From: Cytophagales bacterium
Lineage (GTDB): Bacteria; Bacteroidota; Bacteroidia; Cytophagales; Cyclobacteriaceae
DNA: 64,000 bases
Assembly (NCBI GenBank): GCA_017303805.1
Contig: JAFLBQ010000009.1
Location: forward strand, 1 to 64,000
Reading direction: 5' to 3'
The translations under genes and the position numbers were made by a program. Under the pieces are notes generated by a model, which was given only the letters and a program-made list of their open reading frames with translations, searched no databases and was not told the origin of the DNA. This document shows, one piece after another, positions 26,118 through 36,077 of the stretch; the stretch's first letter is position 1; every line of letters starts with the position of its first letter.

Positions 26118-26294
26118 CTGTACGTTTTTGTACTCTCTGCTGTACAGGGCTGAACATTCTTTTTGCCGCGCATCAAATTCCCGGGGCACTGTGCAACCTC
26201 ACTTGCTAAAAGAAAGTCATTAAGCAAAAATTTATTTTGCTTACGCTGATACCTTTTACAAAAACCCCAGTATTGAAATTCTAATCTCCTTTGT

Positions 26295-28661
26295 ATGCTT
26301 CGTAGCTACTTTCTGGTAATGGTGCGCAACCTGTTTAAAAACGGGTTTTATTCGTTTATCAATATTGCAGGCCTGGCGCTGGGCATTACCTGCAGCATTC
26401 TTATTTTATTATGGGTGGCCGATGAGACCAGCTATAATAAATTTATACCCAAAGCCGACCGGCTTTACCAGGTGTGGGTGCGTGCCCAGTTTGATGGCAA
26501 GGTAAGCAGTTGGACCAGCGTGCCGCTGCCAACCTACGAAGCTTTTAAAACCGCCAACAGCAACATAGCGCGTATGGCCGTTACCGATTGGGGTGGCGAG
26601 CACCTGATAACCGTAGGCGAAAACCGGTTGCTTAAAAAGGGGTATTGGGTAAGCGAAGAGTTTTTGGAGATGTTCGAGTTTCCGTTGGCAATTGGCAATG
26701 CCGATCAGGTGCTGGATGATCCGCCATCCATAGTGATTACAGAATCTACCGCGAAGTCTTTGTTTGGCGATGAGGATCCTATCAACAAAGTGATTCGGCT
26801 TAACAATGAGTACGATTTGAAAGTTACCGGCATCTTAAAAGATATTCCGTCCAACTCCACCTTTCAATTCGATTTTTTAATTACATGGAAGTTTCGTGAG
26901 CAGAATAACGATTGGGTTCGCAGAAATACTACCAACTGGGGCAACTATTCTTTTCAGGTATTTGCAGAACTGAACAACCCCGCCAACCATGCCGATGTAG
27001 AAAATAGTGTGCGCATGATGTTGCAGGAGCACGACCAGAAAGATACCAAGCCAGAATATTTTTTATACCCGATGCATCGCTGGCGCTTGTTTAGCAATTT
27101 CGATAACGGAGTAGAAACCGGAGGGATGAATGATTACGTACAGATGTTTACCATTATTGCAATTTTTATACTGGTAATTGCCTGCATAAACTTTATGAAC
27201 CTGGCTACTGCCCGCAGCGAACGCAGAGCCCGCGAGGTAGGTGTACGTAAAAGCATTGGCTCCAGGCGCACGGAATTAATCTTTCAGTTTATTGGCGAAT
27301 CTACTTTTATTGCTTTCATAGCATTTGCAATTGCCATTTTAGCCGCACAAATTCTATTGCCGTACTACAACAACCTGGTAGATAAAAAACTTTTTATTGA
27401 TTACACCGCATCTTCCTTCTGGATAAGTGCGCTGGGCATTGTGCTGTTGGTTGGCATTGTATCCGGAAGTTATCCTGCTTTTTACTTGTCGTCCTTTCAC
27501 CCGGCCAAGGTGCTAAAGGGAAAACCAACGGTAGGCAAAGGCACCAGCTTGCCACGTAAAATTCTGGTTATTCTTCAGTTTGGTTTTTCAATTTTACTAA
27601 TCATAGGCACCATTGTAATCTACCAGCAAATACAACTGGTAAAGGGCCGCCAATTAGGTTACGATCAGGAAAACCTGATGGCTGTGAGCTATACCAACGA
27701 AGTGCGCAAGAATTACAGAGCCATAAAGTTAGAGCTGCTTGGCACAGGCGTAGTAGAGGCCGTTACCAAATCTAACAGCCAGATAACGGATATTAACAGC
27801 AATAATTTTTTGGGTTGGCCGGGTAAGCCCGAAGAGTTGCGCGTGATATTTACAACCATTGCAACCGAGTACGATTACACCAAAACAATGGGAATTAAAA
27901 TTCTGGAAGGGCGCGACTTTAACGAGGATTTTAAAAGTGATACAGCCGCCATCATTATAAACAAAGCCGGACTGGCTTTAATGAACCTGGAAGACCCCAT
28001 CGGTACGGAATTGGATTTGTGGGGTGGCAAACGAAAATTAATAGGAGTGGTGGACGATGTGTTGATGGGTTCGCCATTTCAACCGGTAAAGCCCATGTTT
28101 GCTATTTTAGAACCCGAGTGGATTGATGCAGTAACCGTGCGGCTCAAAAAGACAAATAACTTACAGGCATCCATAAACGCGGTAAAAACTGTTTTTGAGA
28201 AGTATGCTTCGGCCTATCCTTTTGAATACCGGTTTGCCGATGAGGAGTTTCAAAAGAAGTTTACCACTATTAATCTTACCAGTACACTGGCTAGTTTGTT
28301 TGCTTCCCTTACCATAATCATTACGGGCCTGGGTTTATTTGGATTAGCTGCATTTACAGCCGAGCAGCGCACCAAAGAGATCGGCATCCGCAAAGTAATG
28401 GGAGCCTCGGTGCCCAACCTGGTGGGCCTTATTTCAAAAGATTTTTCGGTGCTGGTAATTGTTGCGTTTGTGGTTTCATCGCCTTTGGCCTGGTGGCTGT
28501 TAACAAATTATTTAGAGCGATACACCATTCGCACCCCGTTAGCCTGGTGGATTTTTCCACTAACCGGAGTAATGGCCTTGGGTTTTGCTTTGTTAATTGT
28601 AAGCACCCAGGCACTGAAAGCGGCCCGCACTAACCCAGCCAGTTCGTTGCGAAGTGAATAA
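26295..28661 (+). CDS. ABC transporter permease, FtsX/MacB type
   Basis: The 788-residue protein has the double FtsX/MacB_PCD architecture common in Bacteroidota. It has an N-terminal helix (MLRSYFLVMVRNLFKNGFYSF, then IAGLALGITCSILILLWV), a periplasmic MacB domain, a helix bundle from about 285 to 450 (ERRAREVGVRKSIGSRR coupling segment), a second periplasmic domain, and a final bundle with a repeated coupling segment (AEQRTKEIGIRKVMGAS). No ATPase gene is adjacent, as is usual for this group. It may act as a mechanotransmission permease in lipoprotein or peptide export; the substrate is unknown. Confidence 0.92.
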   Translation: MLRSYFLVMVRNLFKNGFYSFINIAGLALGITCSILILLWVADETSYNKFIPKADRLYQVWVRAQFDGKVSSWTSVPLPTYEAFKTANSNIARMAVTDWGGEHLITVGENRLLKKGYWVSEEFLEMFEFPLAIGNADQVLDDPPSIVITESTAKSLFGDEDPINKVIRLNNEYDLKVTGILKDIPSNSTFQFDFLITWKFREQNNDWVRRNTTNWGNYSFQVFAELNNPANHADVENSVRMMLQEHDQKDTKPEYFLYPMHRWRLFSNFDNGVETGGMNDYVQMFTIIAIFILVIACINFMNLATARSERRAREVGVRKSIGSRRTELIFQFIGESTFIAFIAFAIAILAAQILLPYYNNLVDKKLFIDYTASSFWISALGIVLLVGIVSGSYPAFYLSSFHPAKVLKGKPTVGKGTSLPRKILVILQFGFSILLIIGTIVIYQQIQLVKGRQLGYDQENLMAVSYTNEVRKNYRAIKLELLGTGVVEAVTKSNSQITDINSNNFLGWPGKPEELRVIFTTIATEYDYTKTMGIKILEGRDFNEDFKSDTAAIIINKAGLALMNLEDPIGTELDLWGGKRKLIGVVDDVLMGSPFQPVKPMFAILEPEWIDAVTVRLKKTNNLQASINAVKTVFEKYASAYPFEYRFADEEFQKKFTTINLTSTLASLFASLTIIITGLGLFGLAAFTAEQRTKEIGIRKVMGASVPNLVGLISKDFSVLVIVAFVVSSPLAWWLLTNYLERYTIRTPLAWWIFPLTGVMALGFALLIVSTQALKAARTNPASSLRSE

Positions 28662-28797
28662 GAAATTTTTTCTGATAGCTGACAATGGGATAGAGAGTTT
28701 ACTTTAGTCATGTGAAGGCAGATTTTTCAGCCGGATTTTTATTGCCCGGAAGGGGGGGGAGGTATAAAAGCCGACCGCAAGAAGAGTCAAACAGAAA

Positions 28798-31437
28798 TTA
28801 TTTTTTCTTCCGAGTCAATATGGGCTGTATCAACTTCGCTACCAGGCCCGTCCAGCCGGTTTGATGGCTGGCGCCTAAGCCGCGGCCCGTATCACCATCA
28901 AAGTATTCGTAAAAAAGTAAGTGGTTTTTAAACTCAGCGTTGGATTGAAATAACTCCTGCCCGCCATAAATCGGGCGATGGCCTTTTGCATCGGTTTTAA
29001 ACATTTTAATTAATCGCTGCGAAAGTTCGCTGGCAATTTCGCGTAAGGTTAACATGTTGCCAGAGCCGGTAGGGTGTTCTACTTTAAAATCATCGCCATA
29101 ATAATGATGAAAGCGCTGCAGCGATTCGATGATCAAATAATTTACAGGAAACCATACCGGCCCACGCCAGTTGCTGTTGCCACCAAACAAATACGAATCG
29201 CTCTCGCCCGGTTGGTAACGCACCGAAAACTGACTGCCGTTGGCATGCAGCACATAGGGGTTATCAAGGTGATGCCGCGAAAGTGCGCGCACACCATAAG
29301 GCGATAAAAATTCTTTTTCATCCAGCATGCGTTTAAGCAGGCGCTTCATGCGGTGGCCGCGTAGCAATGAAAGTAAGTGCCGTTGATTTTTTCCGCGATC
29401 GCCCCAGCGTGAAATCAGGTTGGCCAGATCGGGGCGGTTTTGTAAGAACCAATCGAGGCGCTCTGTAAACTCGGGCATCATCTGAAAGATTTCTTCATCC
29501 AATACTTCTACCGCAAACAACGGAATAAGGCCTACCATAGAACGAACTTTCAGTTGAACTCTTTCATTGTTGGGCAGGTGCAGTACATCGTAAAAAAATT
29601 CATCTTCTTCATCCCACAGGTTAATGCCCTCGTTGTTTACGTTGGCCATAGCCCCGGCTATGTATAAGAAGTGCTCAAAAAATTTGGTGGCCAGGCTTTG
29701 ATAGGTGGGGTTTTCTTTTGCCAACTCCAGCGACATGCGTAGGAGGTTGAGGGTGTACATGGCCATCCAACTGGTACCATCCGATTGCTCGATGTAGCCA
29801 CCCGTGGGCAGGTGCGTACTACTGCGATCGAACACACCAATGTTGTCCATCCCTAAAAATCCGCCTTGAAAAATATTGTTGCCGCTTTCGTCTTTCTTGT
29901 TTACCCACCAGGTAAAATTGAGTAGCAGTTTATGAAATACTTCTTCTAGAAATTTTCGATCGCGCTTGCCACCTTGCAGGTTGCTATCGATGCGGTACAC
30001 CCGCCAACAGGCCCACGCATGCACAGGCGGATTCACATCGCCAAAAGCCCACTCGTAGGCAGGTAGCTGTCCGTTGGGATGCATGTACCATTCTTTGGTA
30101 AGCAGCAGCAATTGATTTTTAGCAAACTCCGGGTCAATCATCGCCAACGGGATGGCATGAAAGGCAAGATCCCACGCAGCATACCATGGATACTCCCACT
30201 TATCGGGCATGGAAATAATATCGCAGTTGTGGAGGTGATCCCACTCGTGGTTGCGTGCGCGTTTGCGTTCATAAGGTGGTGGTGGCTGTTGCGAATCGCC
30301 CCGCAACCACACATCCAGGTCGTAATAATAAAATTGTTTGCTCCAGAGCATGCCGGCTAATGCCTGCCGCTGAATCATCTTTTCTTCTTCCGAGCGAATG
30401 TCTTTTTGCAACTCCGCATAGAACTCGTCTGCTTCGTTTTTGGCTTGTGCTACTACCTGCTCAAAATGATGAAACGGTTTTTGATGAAACCGCGAAGCCA
30501 GGCGCAGGCGCACGACTTTCGACTCGCCCGCTCTTAAATTAAGATCAATCCGATATGCAGCCTTTGTGCCTTTGCTGATTTTATTAACGGCATGGGGGTA
30601 ATTGAAAATGATGTAATCGTTAATACCATCTTTAAACGTACCCGGCTGAAAGTGCTGATGCAGGCGCCAGGTGTTGGTTTCGTTTTCGCAAAACAGTGTT
30701 TCGTGGTTGCCTTCGCAACAAAAATAATAGGAGCCCAGTTTTTTGTGGCTCGCTTTCATTATTCCCTTATCGTCTAAATAAATTTCCGGTTTGGTATCAT
30801 CGCCACTCCAGGCCCAGGTATTCCTAAACCAGAGTGTAGGCAAAAGCTCAAGCGCGGCTGCCTCTGGGCCGTGGTTGGTAACCGTTATTTGCATGAGCAC
30901 ATCGCACACATCGGCTTTGATGTATTCTACAGCCACATCAAAATACCGGTTCTCGGCAAAAATGTTGGTGTCAATTAATTCAAACTCCCGATCAAGTTTC
31001 CCTCTGCGCTTGCTTTCTTCCACCAATTGGGCATAGGGATATTCGCTTTGCGGATATTTGTACAGCATGCGCATGTAGGAGTGCGAAGGTGTGGAGTCGA
31101 GGTAATAGTATAACTCTTTCACATCTTCGCCATGGTTCCCTTCGGGGTTCGTTAACCCGAAGAAGCGCTCTTTCAGAATAGGATCTTTTTTATTCCATAA
31201 CGCAAGCGCCAAACAAAGAAACTGGTTGTCATCAGAAATTCCGGCAATGCCTTCTTCGCCCCAGCGGTAGGCTTTGCTGCGTGCCATGTCGTGCGAAATG
31301 TAATTCCAAGCATCGCCATTGGCACTGTAATCTTCGCGCACAGTTCCCCATTGCCGCTCAGTAAGATACGGACCCCACTGGCGCCAGTTTTTTACTTTGT
31401 CGCGATCTTCAATCAGTCTTTGTTTCTCGGCTGTCAT
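28798..31437 (-). CDS. GH63/MGH1-like glucosidase
   Basis: This protein of about 879 residues (ATG 31437 chosen; an upstream in-frame start adds 6) has no signal peptide. It begins with a beta-sandwich ([20 protein letters not shown]) and continues into an (alpha/alpha)6 barrel with motifs of the MGH1-like/GH63 clan: [20 protein letters not shown], the [15 protein letters not shown] segment with an acidic pair, [28 protein letters not shown] and [20 protein letters not shown]. Family members cleave alpha-glucosidic bonds, for example in glucosylglycerate, mannosylglycerate or glucans. It ends in a very basic tail (TRKKK). It is monocistronic. Confidence 0.9.
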   Translation of the reverse strand: MTAEKQRLIEDRDKVKNWRQWGPYLTERQWGTVREDYSANGDAWNYISHDMARSKAYRWGEEGIAGISDDNQFLCLALALWNKKDPILKERFFGLTNPEGNHGEDVKELYYYLDSTPSHSYMRMLYKYPQSEYPYAQLVEESKRRGKLDREFELIDTNIFAENRYFDVAVEYIKADVCDVLMQITVTNHGPEAAALELLPTLWFRNTWAWSGDDTKPEIYLDDKGIMKASHKKLGSYYFCCEGNHETLFCENETNTWRLHQHFQPGTFKDGINDYIIFNYPHAVNKISKGTKAAYRIDLNLRAGESKVVRLRLASRFHQKPFHHFEQVVAQAKNEADEFYAELQKDIRSEEEKMIQRQALAGMLWSKQFYYYDLDVWLRGDSQQPPPPYERKRARNHEWDHLHNCDIISMPDKWEYPWYAAWDLAFHAIPLAMIDPEFAKNQLLLLTKEWYMHPNGQLPAYEWAFGDVNPPVHAWACWRVYRIDSNLQGGKRDRKFLEEVFHKLLLNFTWWVNKKDESGNNIFQGGFLGMDNIGVFDRSSTHLPTGGYIEQSDGTSWMAMYTLNLLRMSLELAKENPTYQSLATKFFEHFLYIAGAMANVNNEGINLWDEEDEFFYDVLHLPNNERVQLKVRSMVGLIPLFAVEVLDEEIFQMMPEFTERLDWFLQNRPDLANLISRWGDRGKNQRHLLSLLRGHRMKRLLKRMLDEKEFLSPYGVRALSRHHLDNPYVLHANGSQFSVRYQPGESDSYLFGGNSNWRGPVWFPVNYLIIESLQRFHHYYGDDFKVEHPTGSGNMLTLREIASELSQRLIKMFKTDAKGHRPIYGGQELFQSNAEFKNHLLFYEYFDGDTGRGLGASHQTGWTGLVAKLIQPILTRKKK

Positions 31438-31726
31438 AGGTTTCCAAGTTAACAAAAACTGATTATTGAATTAGTACATTTTGTTTGGATGTATTACATG
31501 ATTTACATCATACTTGCTCTTGCTATTTGTAATAGCGAAGTAAGAGGTTGCGGATTTGAAAATCCGCTTTAATCCGGCTCTTGCTCTTCGACATTTGTAA
31601 TGGCGAAGTAAGATGTTGCGGATTTGAAAATCCGCTTTATTTGGGTTCGTGAATATAAATCACGAACAGCATGTTACAACTTATGAACAGCAGGAGGTTT
31701 GCGCGGACACAGACCTTGGTTGGAGA
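31438..31726. other. Repeat-bearing intergenic stretch
   Basis: No gene is visible in these 289 bp. They contain two tandem REP-like units (31525-31640, listed separately) and a third palindrome, TTCGTGA/TCACGAA, near 31646-31667. Confidence 0.6.
31525..31640. repeat. Two REP-like palindromic repeat units in tandem
   Basis: Units of about 47 bp at 31525 and 31593 (period 68) begin ATTTGTAAT and share a GCGAAGTAAGA block and a perfect hairpin, GCGGATTT-GA-AAATCCGC. They differ at only a few positions. Such extragenic palindromes in Bacteroidota resemble REP elements mobilised by RAYT transposases; no RAYT gene is in the window. Confidence 0.8.
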
Positions 31727-32341
31727 TCAGGATAAATAACCGGCCACTTTTTTTAACTCCTCTTGCAATATGGTATGCGGTCGGTTGGGATATACCAATA
31801 GTTCAACTTTTGCATTCATCTTTTCCAACTGCTGTTTGGATTCTTTGCTCCGCGTAAGCGGTACATGCGGATCGGCATTTCCATTTGTCATGAGTACTGG
31901 TGTGCCGGAAAAATTTCCCGGATAGCGTGAAGCTTCAAGTTTATCCCCAATCAACCCTCCCGTTAAGGCAAACACACCGCCCCACTTTTTGGCATGGCGG
32001 GTTGCAAACTCAAGCGTTAAGCAAGCACCTTGCGAGAAGCCAAGGATAAAAATATTTTCACACGAAATGCCTGCTTGTTGAATGTGATCGCTCAGTTCTT
32101 TAATGCGATCAAGCGCACTGCTTAACCACGGTTCGTTTTGTGGTGCGGGTGCGAGAAAACTTAATGGATACCAGGTATGGTTGGTGGCTTGTGGAGCTAC
32201 GATATAAAAATCTTTCACCGGTAAATAATTGGTAAGTGATAAAATATCTTCAGCTGAGCCACCGCGACCGTGTAGCATGATAAGCGCGTTCTTAGCGTTG
32301 CGTAAGGGCACTCCCGTTTCTATAAAATTTTTAGTGTGCAT
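31727..32341 (-). CDS. Phospholipase/carboxylesterase (MhqD-like alpha/beta hydrolase)
   Basis: The 204-residue hydrolase has HGRGGSAEDI (oxyanion hole), the nucleophile elbow GFSQGA, an Asp in NADPHVP and a His in NRPHTI, a complete triad. The length and motifs match phospholipase/carboxylesterases such as B. subtilis MhqD (about 202 aa). It follows the ring-cleaving dioxygenase by 58 bp on the same strand, as mhqO-mhqD do in Firmicutes, so it probably hydrolyses products of quinone or catechol detoxification. Direct substrate evidence is absent. Confidence 0.88.
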   Translation of the reverse strand: MHTKNFIETGVPLRNAKNALIMLHGRGGSAEDILSLTNYLPVKDFYIVAPQATNHTWYPLSFLAPAPQNEPWLSSALDRIKELSDHIQQAGISCENIFILGFSQGACLTLEFATRHAKKWGGVFALTGGLIGDKLEASRYPGNFSGTPVLMTNGNADPHVPLTRSKESKQQLEKMNAKVELLVYPNRPHTILQEELKKVAGYLS

Positions 32342-32399
32342 CGGCTTTTAGTAAGTAAGTAGATAATTGAGATATGGCAAGCAAACCTTCAATAAATAA

Positions 32400-33356
32400 C
32401 TAAACAAACTTTTCTGGGTTTAGCGCTATCGGCTGCAGTGCATGTTCGATTTTATCGCGCATCGATTCATACCAGGCTGGCAACTTCAACGCTTCACCTA
32501 ATTTGGAAGGATGTTCATCAACCGCAAAGCCAGGCGGATTAGTAGCTACTTCAAACAACACCCCTCCGGGTTCGCGAAAGTAAATGCTATGAAAGTATTG
32601 ACGATCCAGCACTTCCGTAACCTGATGACCTTTGCTCAACAATTTCTCTCTCATCTCTATTTGCGAAGCGTCATCGGCAGTGGCAAAAGCAAGGTGGTGA
32701 ATGGTTCCGCTCCCACCTAATCCGCGCACAGCTTCAGGTACATTCAACACATCAATAAAATCTCCGGGTACTCCACTGGCCGAAAACCGCTTGCGGTTTC
32801 CTTTTTCGGCAATCAGTTTGTGATCCATACTTTCCAGCAACAGGCTGGCCGTGCGGTCGGTGTTATCTTCAGAAAGAACCGCGCCATGAAATCCTTTCAC
32901 CGCATATTCCAACGGAATTTGTCCGTAGGTAAAACCCGGCCGCAAATCAGTTTTATTAAACACTAATTCTAACGCAAGTCCATGCGAGTCTTGCAAGCTG
33001 ATGAACATTTCATCATCAAATCGCTGATGCGGACCAGTAAAGGAGATATTGAATTTCCTAAATCGGGCCAACCAATAATCTAAACTTTGAGCTGGAACAG
33101 AAAACGAAGTAACCGTCATCTGGCCTTTGCCATGCCGGCCTTTGGCCATCCCCGCAAAGGGAAAAAAGGTCATAATGGTGCCGGGGCTGCCGGTTTCGTT
33201 ACCGTAATAAAAGTGGTACACATCAGGCGCATCGAAGTTTACGGTTTTCTTAACCATGCGCAAGCCTAATATTCCGGTATAGAAGTCGAGGTTTTTCTGG
33301 GCATCATCGGCCATTGCTGTTACGTGGTGTATGCCGCTTATCAATTGAGGTTTCAT
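32400..33356 (-). CDS. Ring-cleaving dioxygenase (MhqO-like, VOC superfamily)
   Basis: This 318-residue protein has two vicinal-oxygen-chelate modules. The N-terminal one starts ISGIHHVTAMADDAQKNLDF and the C-terminal one has GTIHHLAFATADD and the metal Glu in FREPGGVLFEVATNPPGF; the His-His-Glu metal ligands appear to be present. Relatives (YdfO/MhqO, about 312 aa) are induced by hydroquinones and catechols and are thought to open aromatic rings. It is divergent from pirin across a 113-bp region with a strong dyad, and the carboxylesterase follows. Confidence 0.9.
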   Translation of the reverse strand: MKPQLISGIHHVTAMADDAQKNLDFYTGILGLRMVKKTVNFDAPDVYHFYYGNETGSPGTIMTFFPFAGMAKGRHGKGQMTVTSFSVPAQSLDYWLARFRKFNISFTGPHQRFDDEMFISLQDSHGLALELVFNKTDLRPGFTYGQIPLEYAVKGFHGAVLSEDNTDRTASLLLESMDHKLIAEKGNRKRFSASGVPGDFIDVLNVPEAVRGLGGSGTIHHLAFATADDASQIEMREKLLSKGHQVTEVLDRQYFHSIYFREPGGVLFEVATNPPGFAVDEHPSKLGEALKLPAWYESMRDKIEHALQPIALNPEKFV

Positions 33357-33401
33357 AGTCGTATTTCCTTGTTTTAAAAATAGGAACGAAAAATGGGTGA
33401 A

Positions 33402-33423
33402 AATAGTTGTATAGACAACTATT
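33402..33423. promoter_or_regulatory. 22-bp perfect dyad in the divergent pirin/dioxygenase promoter region
   Basis: AATAGTTGT (33402-33410) and ACAACTATT (33415-33423) are perfect inverted arms around ATAG. The size and symmetry fit MarR or HxlR/DUF24-type winged-helix operators, which control the mhq genes of Firmicutes. Its position 46 bp from both starts suggests one regulator controls both directions. Confidence 0.65.
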
Positions 33424-33469
33424 GTAATAACTTTGTTAATCTAGTTCAAGGAGAACGTAATTTTAGACT

Positions 33470-34339
33470 ATGAAAACCAGAACCGTTTCCCGATTGCTGT
33501 ACGCTCATAAAATGGATATGGGGGGAATGCCCATTCGGCAGCCGTTGCCTACCCAACAAGTACAGCAGGTAGATCCGTTTTTATTGCTGCACCATGCTGA
33601 CATAAAAGCGCCTGCTACCATTGATCCAGACGATGCCGGGGTGGGGCCCCATCCGCACCGGGGCTTTTCGCCTGTAACTTTTATTTTTAAAGGTGGTGTT
33701 CACCATCGCGACAGCAGGGGAAATGATAGTACCATCTATGCCGGAGGGGCACAATGGATGAATGCCGGTATGGGTATTATTCATAGCGAGCGGCCACCAC
33801 ATGATATTCATGAAATTGGTGGTCGGCAGGAAATTATTCAATTATGGATAAACACTCCTGCGAAGCATAAAATGGATCAGCCCATGTATTTTCCGGTTAA
33901 GGCCGAAGAAGCAGCGGTTGTTAAAAGTGCTGATGGGTTAGTGTCCGTAAATGTTTTTTCAGGCGAAGTATTGGGTTCGAAAGGCCCGGTGCCATCGCAG
34001 GTTGAAGTGAATGCGGCCACCCTGGTATTGAAAAAAGATGGAACAGTTAATATTCCATTACCCGAAAACCACAATGCAATACTTTACCTGTTGGATGGTA
34101 AACTAAGTGTAGGTGGGTTTGGTATGGTGGAGGGATTACACCTGGTTCATTTTAAAAACGATGGCGAAGGCATTGCGCTTACTGCTTTGGAAGATACTCG
34201 GGCTTTATTATTAACGGGCAAACCGTTAAATGAAGAAGTGGTATCGCACGGCCCATTTGTAATGAATACCCAAACCCAGATTATGGAAGCGATGCGCGAT
34301 TATCAAATGGGCAAGATGGGCGTTTTAATTGAAGAATAA
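33470..34339 (+). CDS. Pirin family protein (cupin)
   Basis: The 289-residue bicupin carries the pirin iron site in the N-terminal domain: His61 and His63 (HPHRG), His105 and Glu107 (IIHSE). This has the same spacing as human pirin His56, His58, His101 and Glu103. Some bacterial pirins are quercetinases that consume flavonols and others are redox sensors. It is the first gene of a plus-strand set (pirin, nitroreductase, OsmC, F420-reductase-like, CDGSH), opposite the mhq-like pair and downstream of the 22-bp dyad. Confidence 0.94.
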   Translation: MKTRTVSRLLYAHKMDMGGMPIRQPLPTQQVQQVDPFLLLHHADIKAPATIDPDDAGVGPHPHRGFSPVTFIFKGGVHHRDSRGNDSTIYAGGAQWMNAGMGIIHSERPPHDIHEIGGRQEIIQLWINTPAKHKMDQPMYFPVKAEEAAVVKSADGLVSVNVFSGEVLGSKGPVPSQVEVNAATLVLKKDGTVNIPLPENHNAILYLLDGKLSVGGFGMVEGLHLVHFKNDGEGIALTALEDTRALLLTGKPLNEEVVSHGPFVMNTQTQIMEAMRDYQMGKMGVLIEE

Positions 34340-34449
34340 CCAGCTAGGTATTTTTCGGATTAACTCCGAAACTGTTTGCCGGCCAGCGCTGTTATTTTTA
34401 AAGTAATCGGATACGGTTCCGTTCATTTTTAAATCTTATAAAAAAAATT

Positions 34450-35046
34450 ATGCAAGCTCCATCTGAAATCCAGCGATCAACTGAAATAGCTCATACCCTA
34501 CTACCGGAATTAGAGAAACGCAGAAGTAAACGGGCCTTTTCTGACACAACCATGCCAGAAGAAACCATTCGCTCGCTTTTTGAGGCGGCCCGGTGGGCAC
34601 CCAGTAGTATGAATAGCCAGCCGTGGGTATATGTATATGCAACCAAAAATCAATCCGCGTTGTACAACACTTTATTAAATGCATTAAACGACAGCAATAA
34701 AGTGTGGGCGCAACATGCCCCGGTACTCGTGGCCAGCCTGGCCCGAAAGAATCACCTAAGCAATGGTGCAGTCAATGGCTCTGCCCGGTACGATGTGGGT
34801 GCAGCCAATGCGCTGCTTTCGGTGCAGGCTACGCATGCCGGGTTAGTGGTGCATCAGATGGGTGGTTACAATAAGCAGGTATTGATCGAAACATTGAACA
34901 TCCCTGAGTCGCTTGAGCCCGTGGTGGTGCTGGCTATTGGGTATCCGGGTAAGCCAGAAAGTCTGAATGATAATTTAAAGGCCCGCGAAACCGCACCGCG
35001 CGAGCGCTTCACGCAAGAATTCTTCGTACATACTAAGACCTTTTAA
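34450..35046 (+). CDS. Nitroreductase family flavoprotein (MhqN-like)
   Basis: This 198-residue FMN-dependent nitroreductase shows the early phosphate-binding Arg motif (RRSKRAFSD), WAPSSMNSQPW (isoalloxazine/FMN region), a GAANALLSVQATHAGL helix and a C-terminal IGYPGKPE. Family members use NAD(P)H to reduce nitroaromatics and quinones; MhqN in B. subtilis is of the same size. It lies 110 bp after pirin and 3 bp before the OsmC gene, so co-transcription is likely. Confidence 0.92.
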   Translation: MQAPSEIQRSTEIAHTLLPELEKRRSKRAFSDTTMPEETIRSLFEAARWAPSSMNSQPWVYVYATKNQSALYNTLLNALNDSNKVWAQHAPVLVASLARKNHLSNGAVNGSARYDVGAANALLSVQATHAGLVVHQMGGYNKQVLIETLNIPESLEPVVVLAIGYPGKPESLNDNLKARETAPRERFTQEFFVHTKTF

Positions 35047-35049
35047 ATA

Positions 35050-35436
35050 ATGGTTACAGCAATAATTGGTAAAGCGCATTATCGCACCGAGTTAATTACT
35101 TCTGGTAAAACCCTCATTGCCGATGAGCCTGAAGATTTAGGAGGCACCAACACCGGCCCTGCACCAGGAGAATTTTTACTGATGTCGCTGGCCTCGTGCA
35201 CGGCTATTACCATCCGCATGTATGCCGATAGAAAACAAATTCCTTTGGAACAGGTGCGGGTAGAAGTAGCGATGGAGAAGAATGATTTTAAAACAACGCT
35301 TACGCGCGAGTTGTATTTTGAAGGTGAGCTAACAGCCGAGGATCGTGCCCGGCTGCTGGAGATTGCCGAGAAATGCCCCGTACACAAAACACTTAACAAC
35401 CCCATTCAGATCGAAACGAAGATTGCCCAACTTTGA
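35050..35436 (+). CDS. OsmC-family peroxide/thiol protein
   Basis: The 128-residue OsmC/Ohr-fold protein has both redox cysteines: Cys50 at the end of LMSLASC and Cys109 in EKCPVHKTL. The GTNTGPAPGEF segment precedes the first. It reduces organic peroxides or acts on thiol adducts. It follows the nitroreductase by 3 bp, which fits an operon against electrophiles and oxidants. It belongs to the YhfA-like short OsmC group rather than Ohr. Confidence 0.92.
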   Translation: MVTAIIGKAHYRTELITSGKTLIADEPEDLGGTNTGPAPGEFLLMSLASCTAITIRMYADRKQIPLEQVRVEVAMEKNDFKTTLTRELYFEGELTAEDRARLLEIAEKCPVHKTLNNPIQIETKIAQL

Positions 35437-35480
35437 CAAGTTAGTTGCAACCTGTATCTTGATCCGACATCACCATACAA

Positions 35481-36077
35481 ATGAAAATAGGAATTATAGG
35501 TTCTGGAGGAATAGGGCAAGCCTTTGCGCGGCAAGTGGTGAAAGCCGGTTACGAAGTAATTATGAGTAACAGTCGCGGGGCCGATTCGCTCAAAGAAATA
35601 GTAAAGCAATTGGGTAGTAAAGCGCGGGCGGGCACGGTTGAAGACGCGGTTGGTGCCGAGGTAATTTTTTTGGCCGTGCAATGGATTCACCTTCCAGCAG
35701 TAGCGAAGCAAATTTCAAACTGGGCTGGTAAAATTGTTATTGATCCGATCAACCCCGTGGTGCCTCCGGATTATAAAATGGCCGAACTGGCAGGGCGGGC
35801 CTCCAGCGAAGTAATACAAGAAATGCTGGCGGGAGCTAAACTTGTAAAAGCCTTCAACACGTTTACACCGCCATTGCTGCAATCATCGCCCGAAGAAATG
35901 GGTGGCAAGCGGGTTGTATTTTATTGTGGTGATGATGAGGCAGCAAAGACAATTGTAAAATCTATTATCGATGCAATTGGATTTGCCGGCATTGACCTCG
36001 GAACTTTAAAAGCAGGCGCCTACCTGCAGCAATACCCCAGCGGCCCGCTTCCCGGACTTAACCTGATCAAATTATGA
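35481..36077 (+). CDS. NADPH-dependent F420 reductase-like oxidoreductase
   Basis: The 198-residue protein is a Rossmann-fold dinucleotide-binding unit with GSGGIGQAFA (GxGxxG), SNSRGADS (basic residue typical of NADPH), and the family segments VIFLAVQWIHLPAVA, IDPINPV and VKAFNT. Family relatives reduce F420 or resemble STEAP-type ferric reductases. Bacteroidota generally lack F420, so the electron acceptor here is probably a flavin, iron or other quinone-like compound. It overlaps the next gene by 4 bp (ATGA). Confidence 0.87.
   Translation: MKIGIIGSGGIGQAFARQVVKAGYEVIMSNSRGADSLKEIVKQLGSKARAGTVEDAVGAEVIFLAVQWIHLPAVAKQISNWAGKIVIDPINPVVPPDYKMAELAGRASSEVIQEMLAGAKLVKAFNTFTPPLLQSSPEEMGGKRVVFYCGDDEAAKTIVKSIIDAIGFAGIDLGTLKAGAYLQQYPSGPLPGLNLIKL

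Noticed and set aside
28735-28770. G8 run (AAGGGGGGGGA) after the ABC permease gene
   Set aside because: It is an intergenic homopolymer with no sign of phase variation, because no coding frame is affected.
31525-31640. Possible CRISPR array
   Set aside because: There are only two repeat units, each internally palindromic, with no cas genes and no spacer pattern; REP-like repeats fit better.
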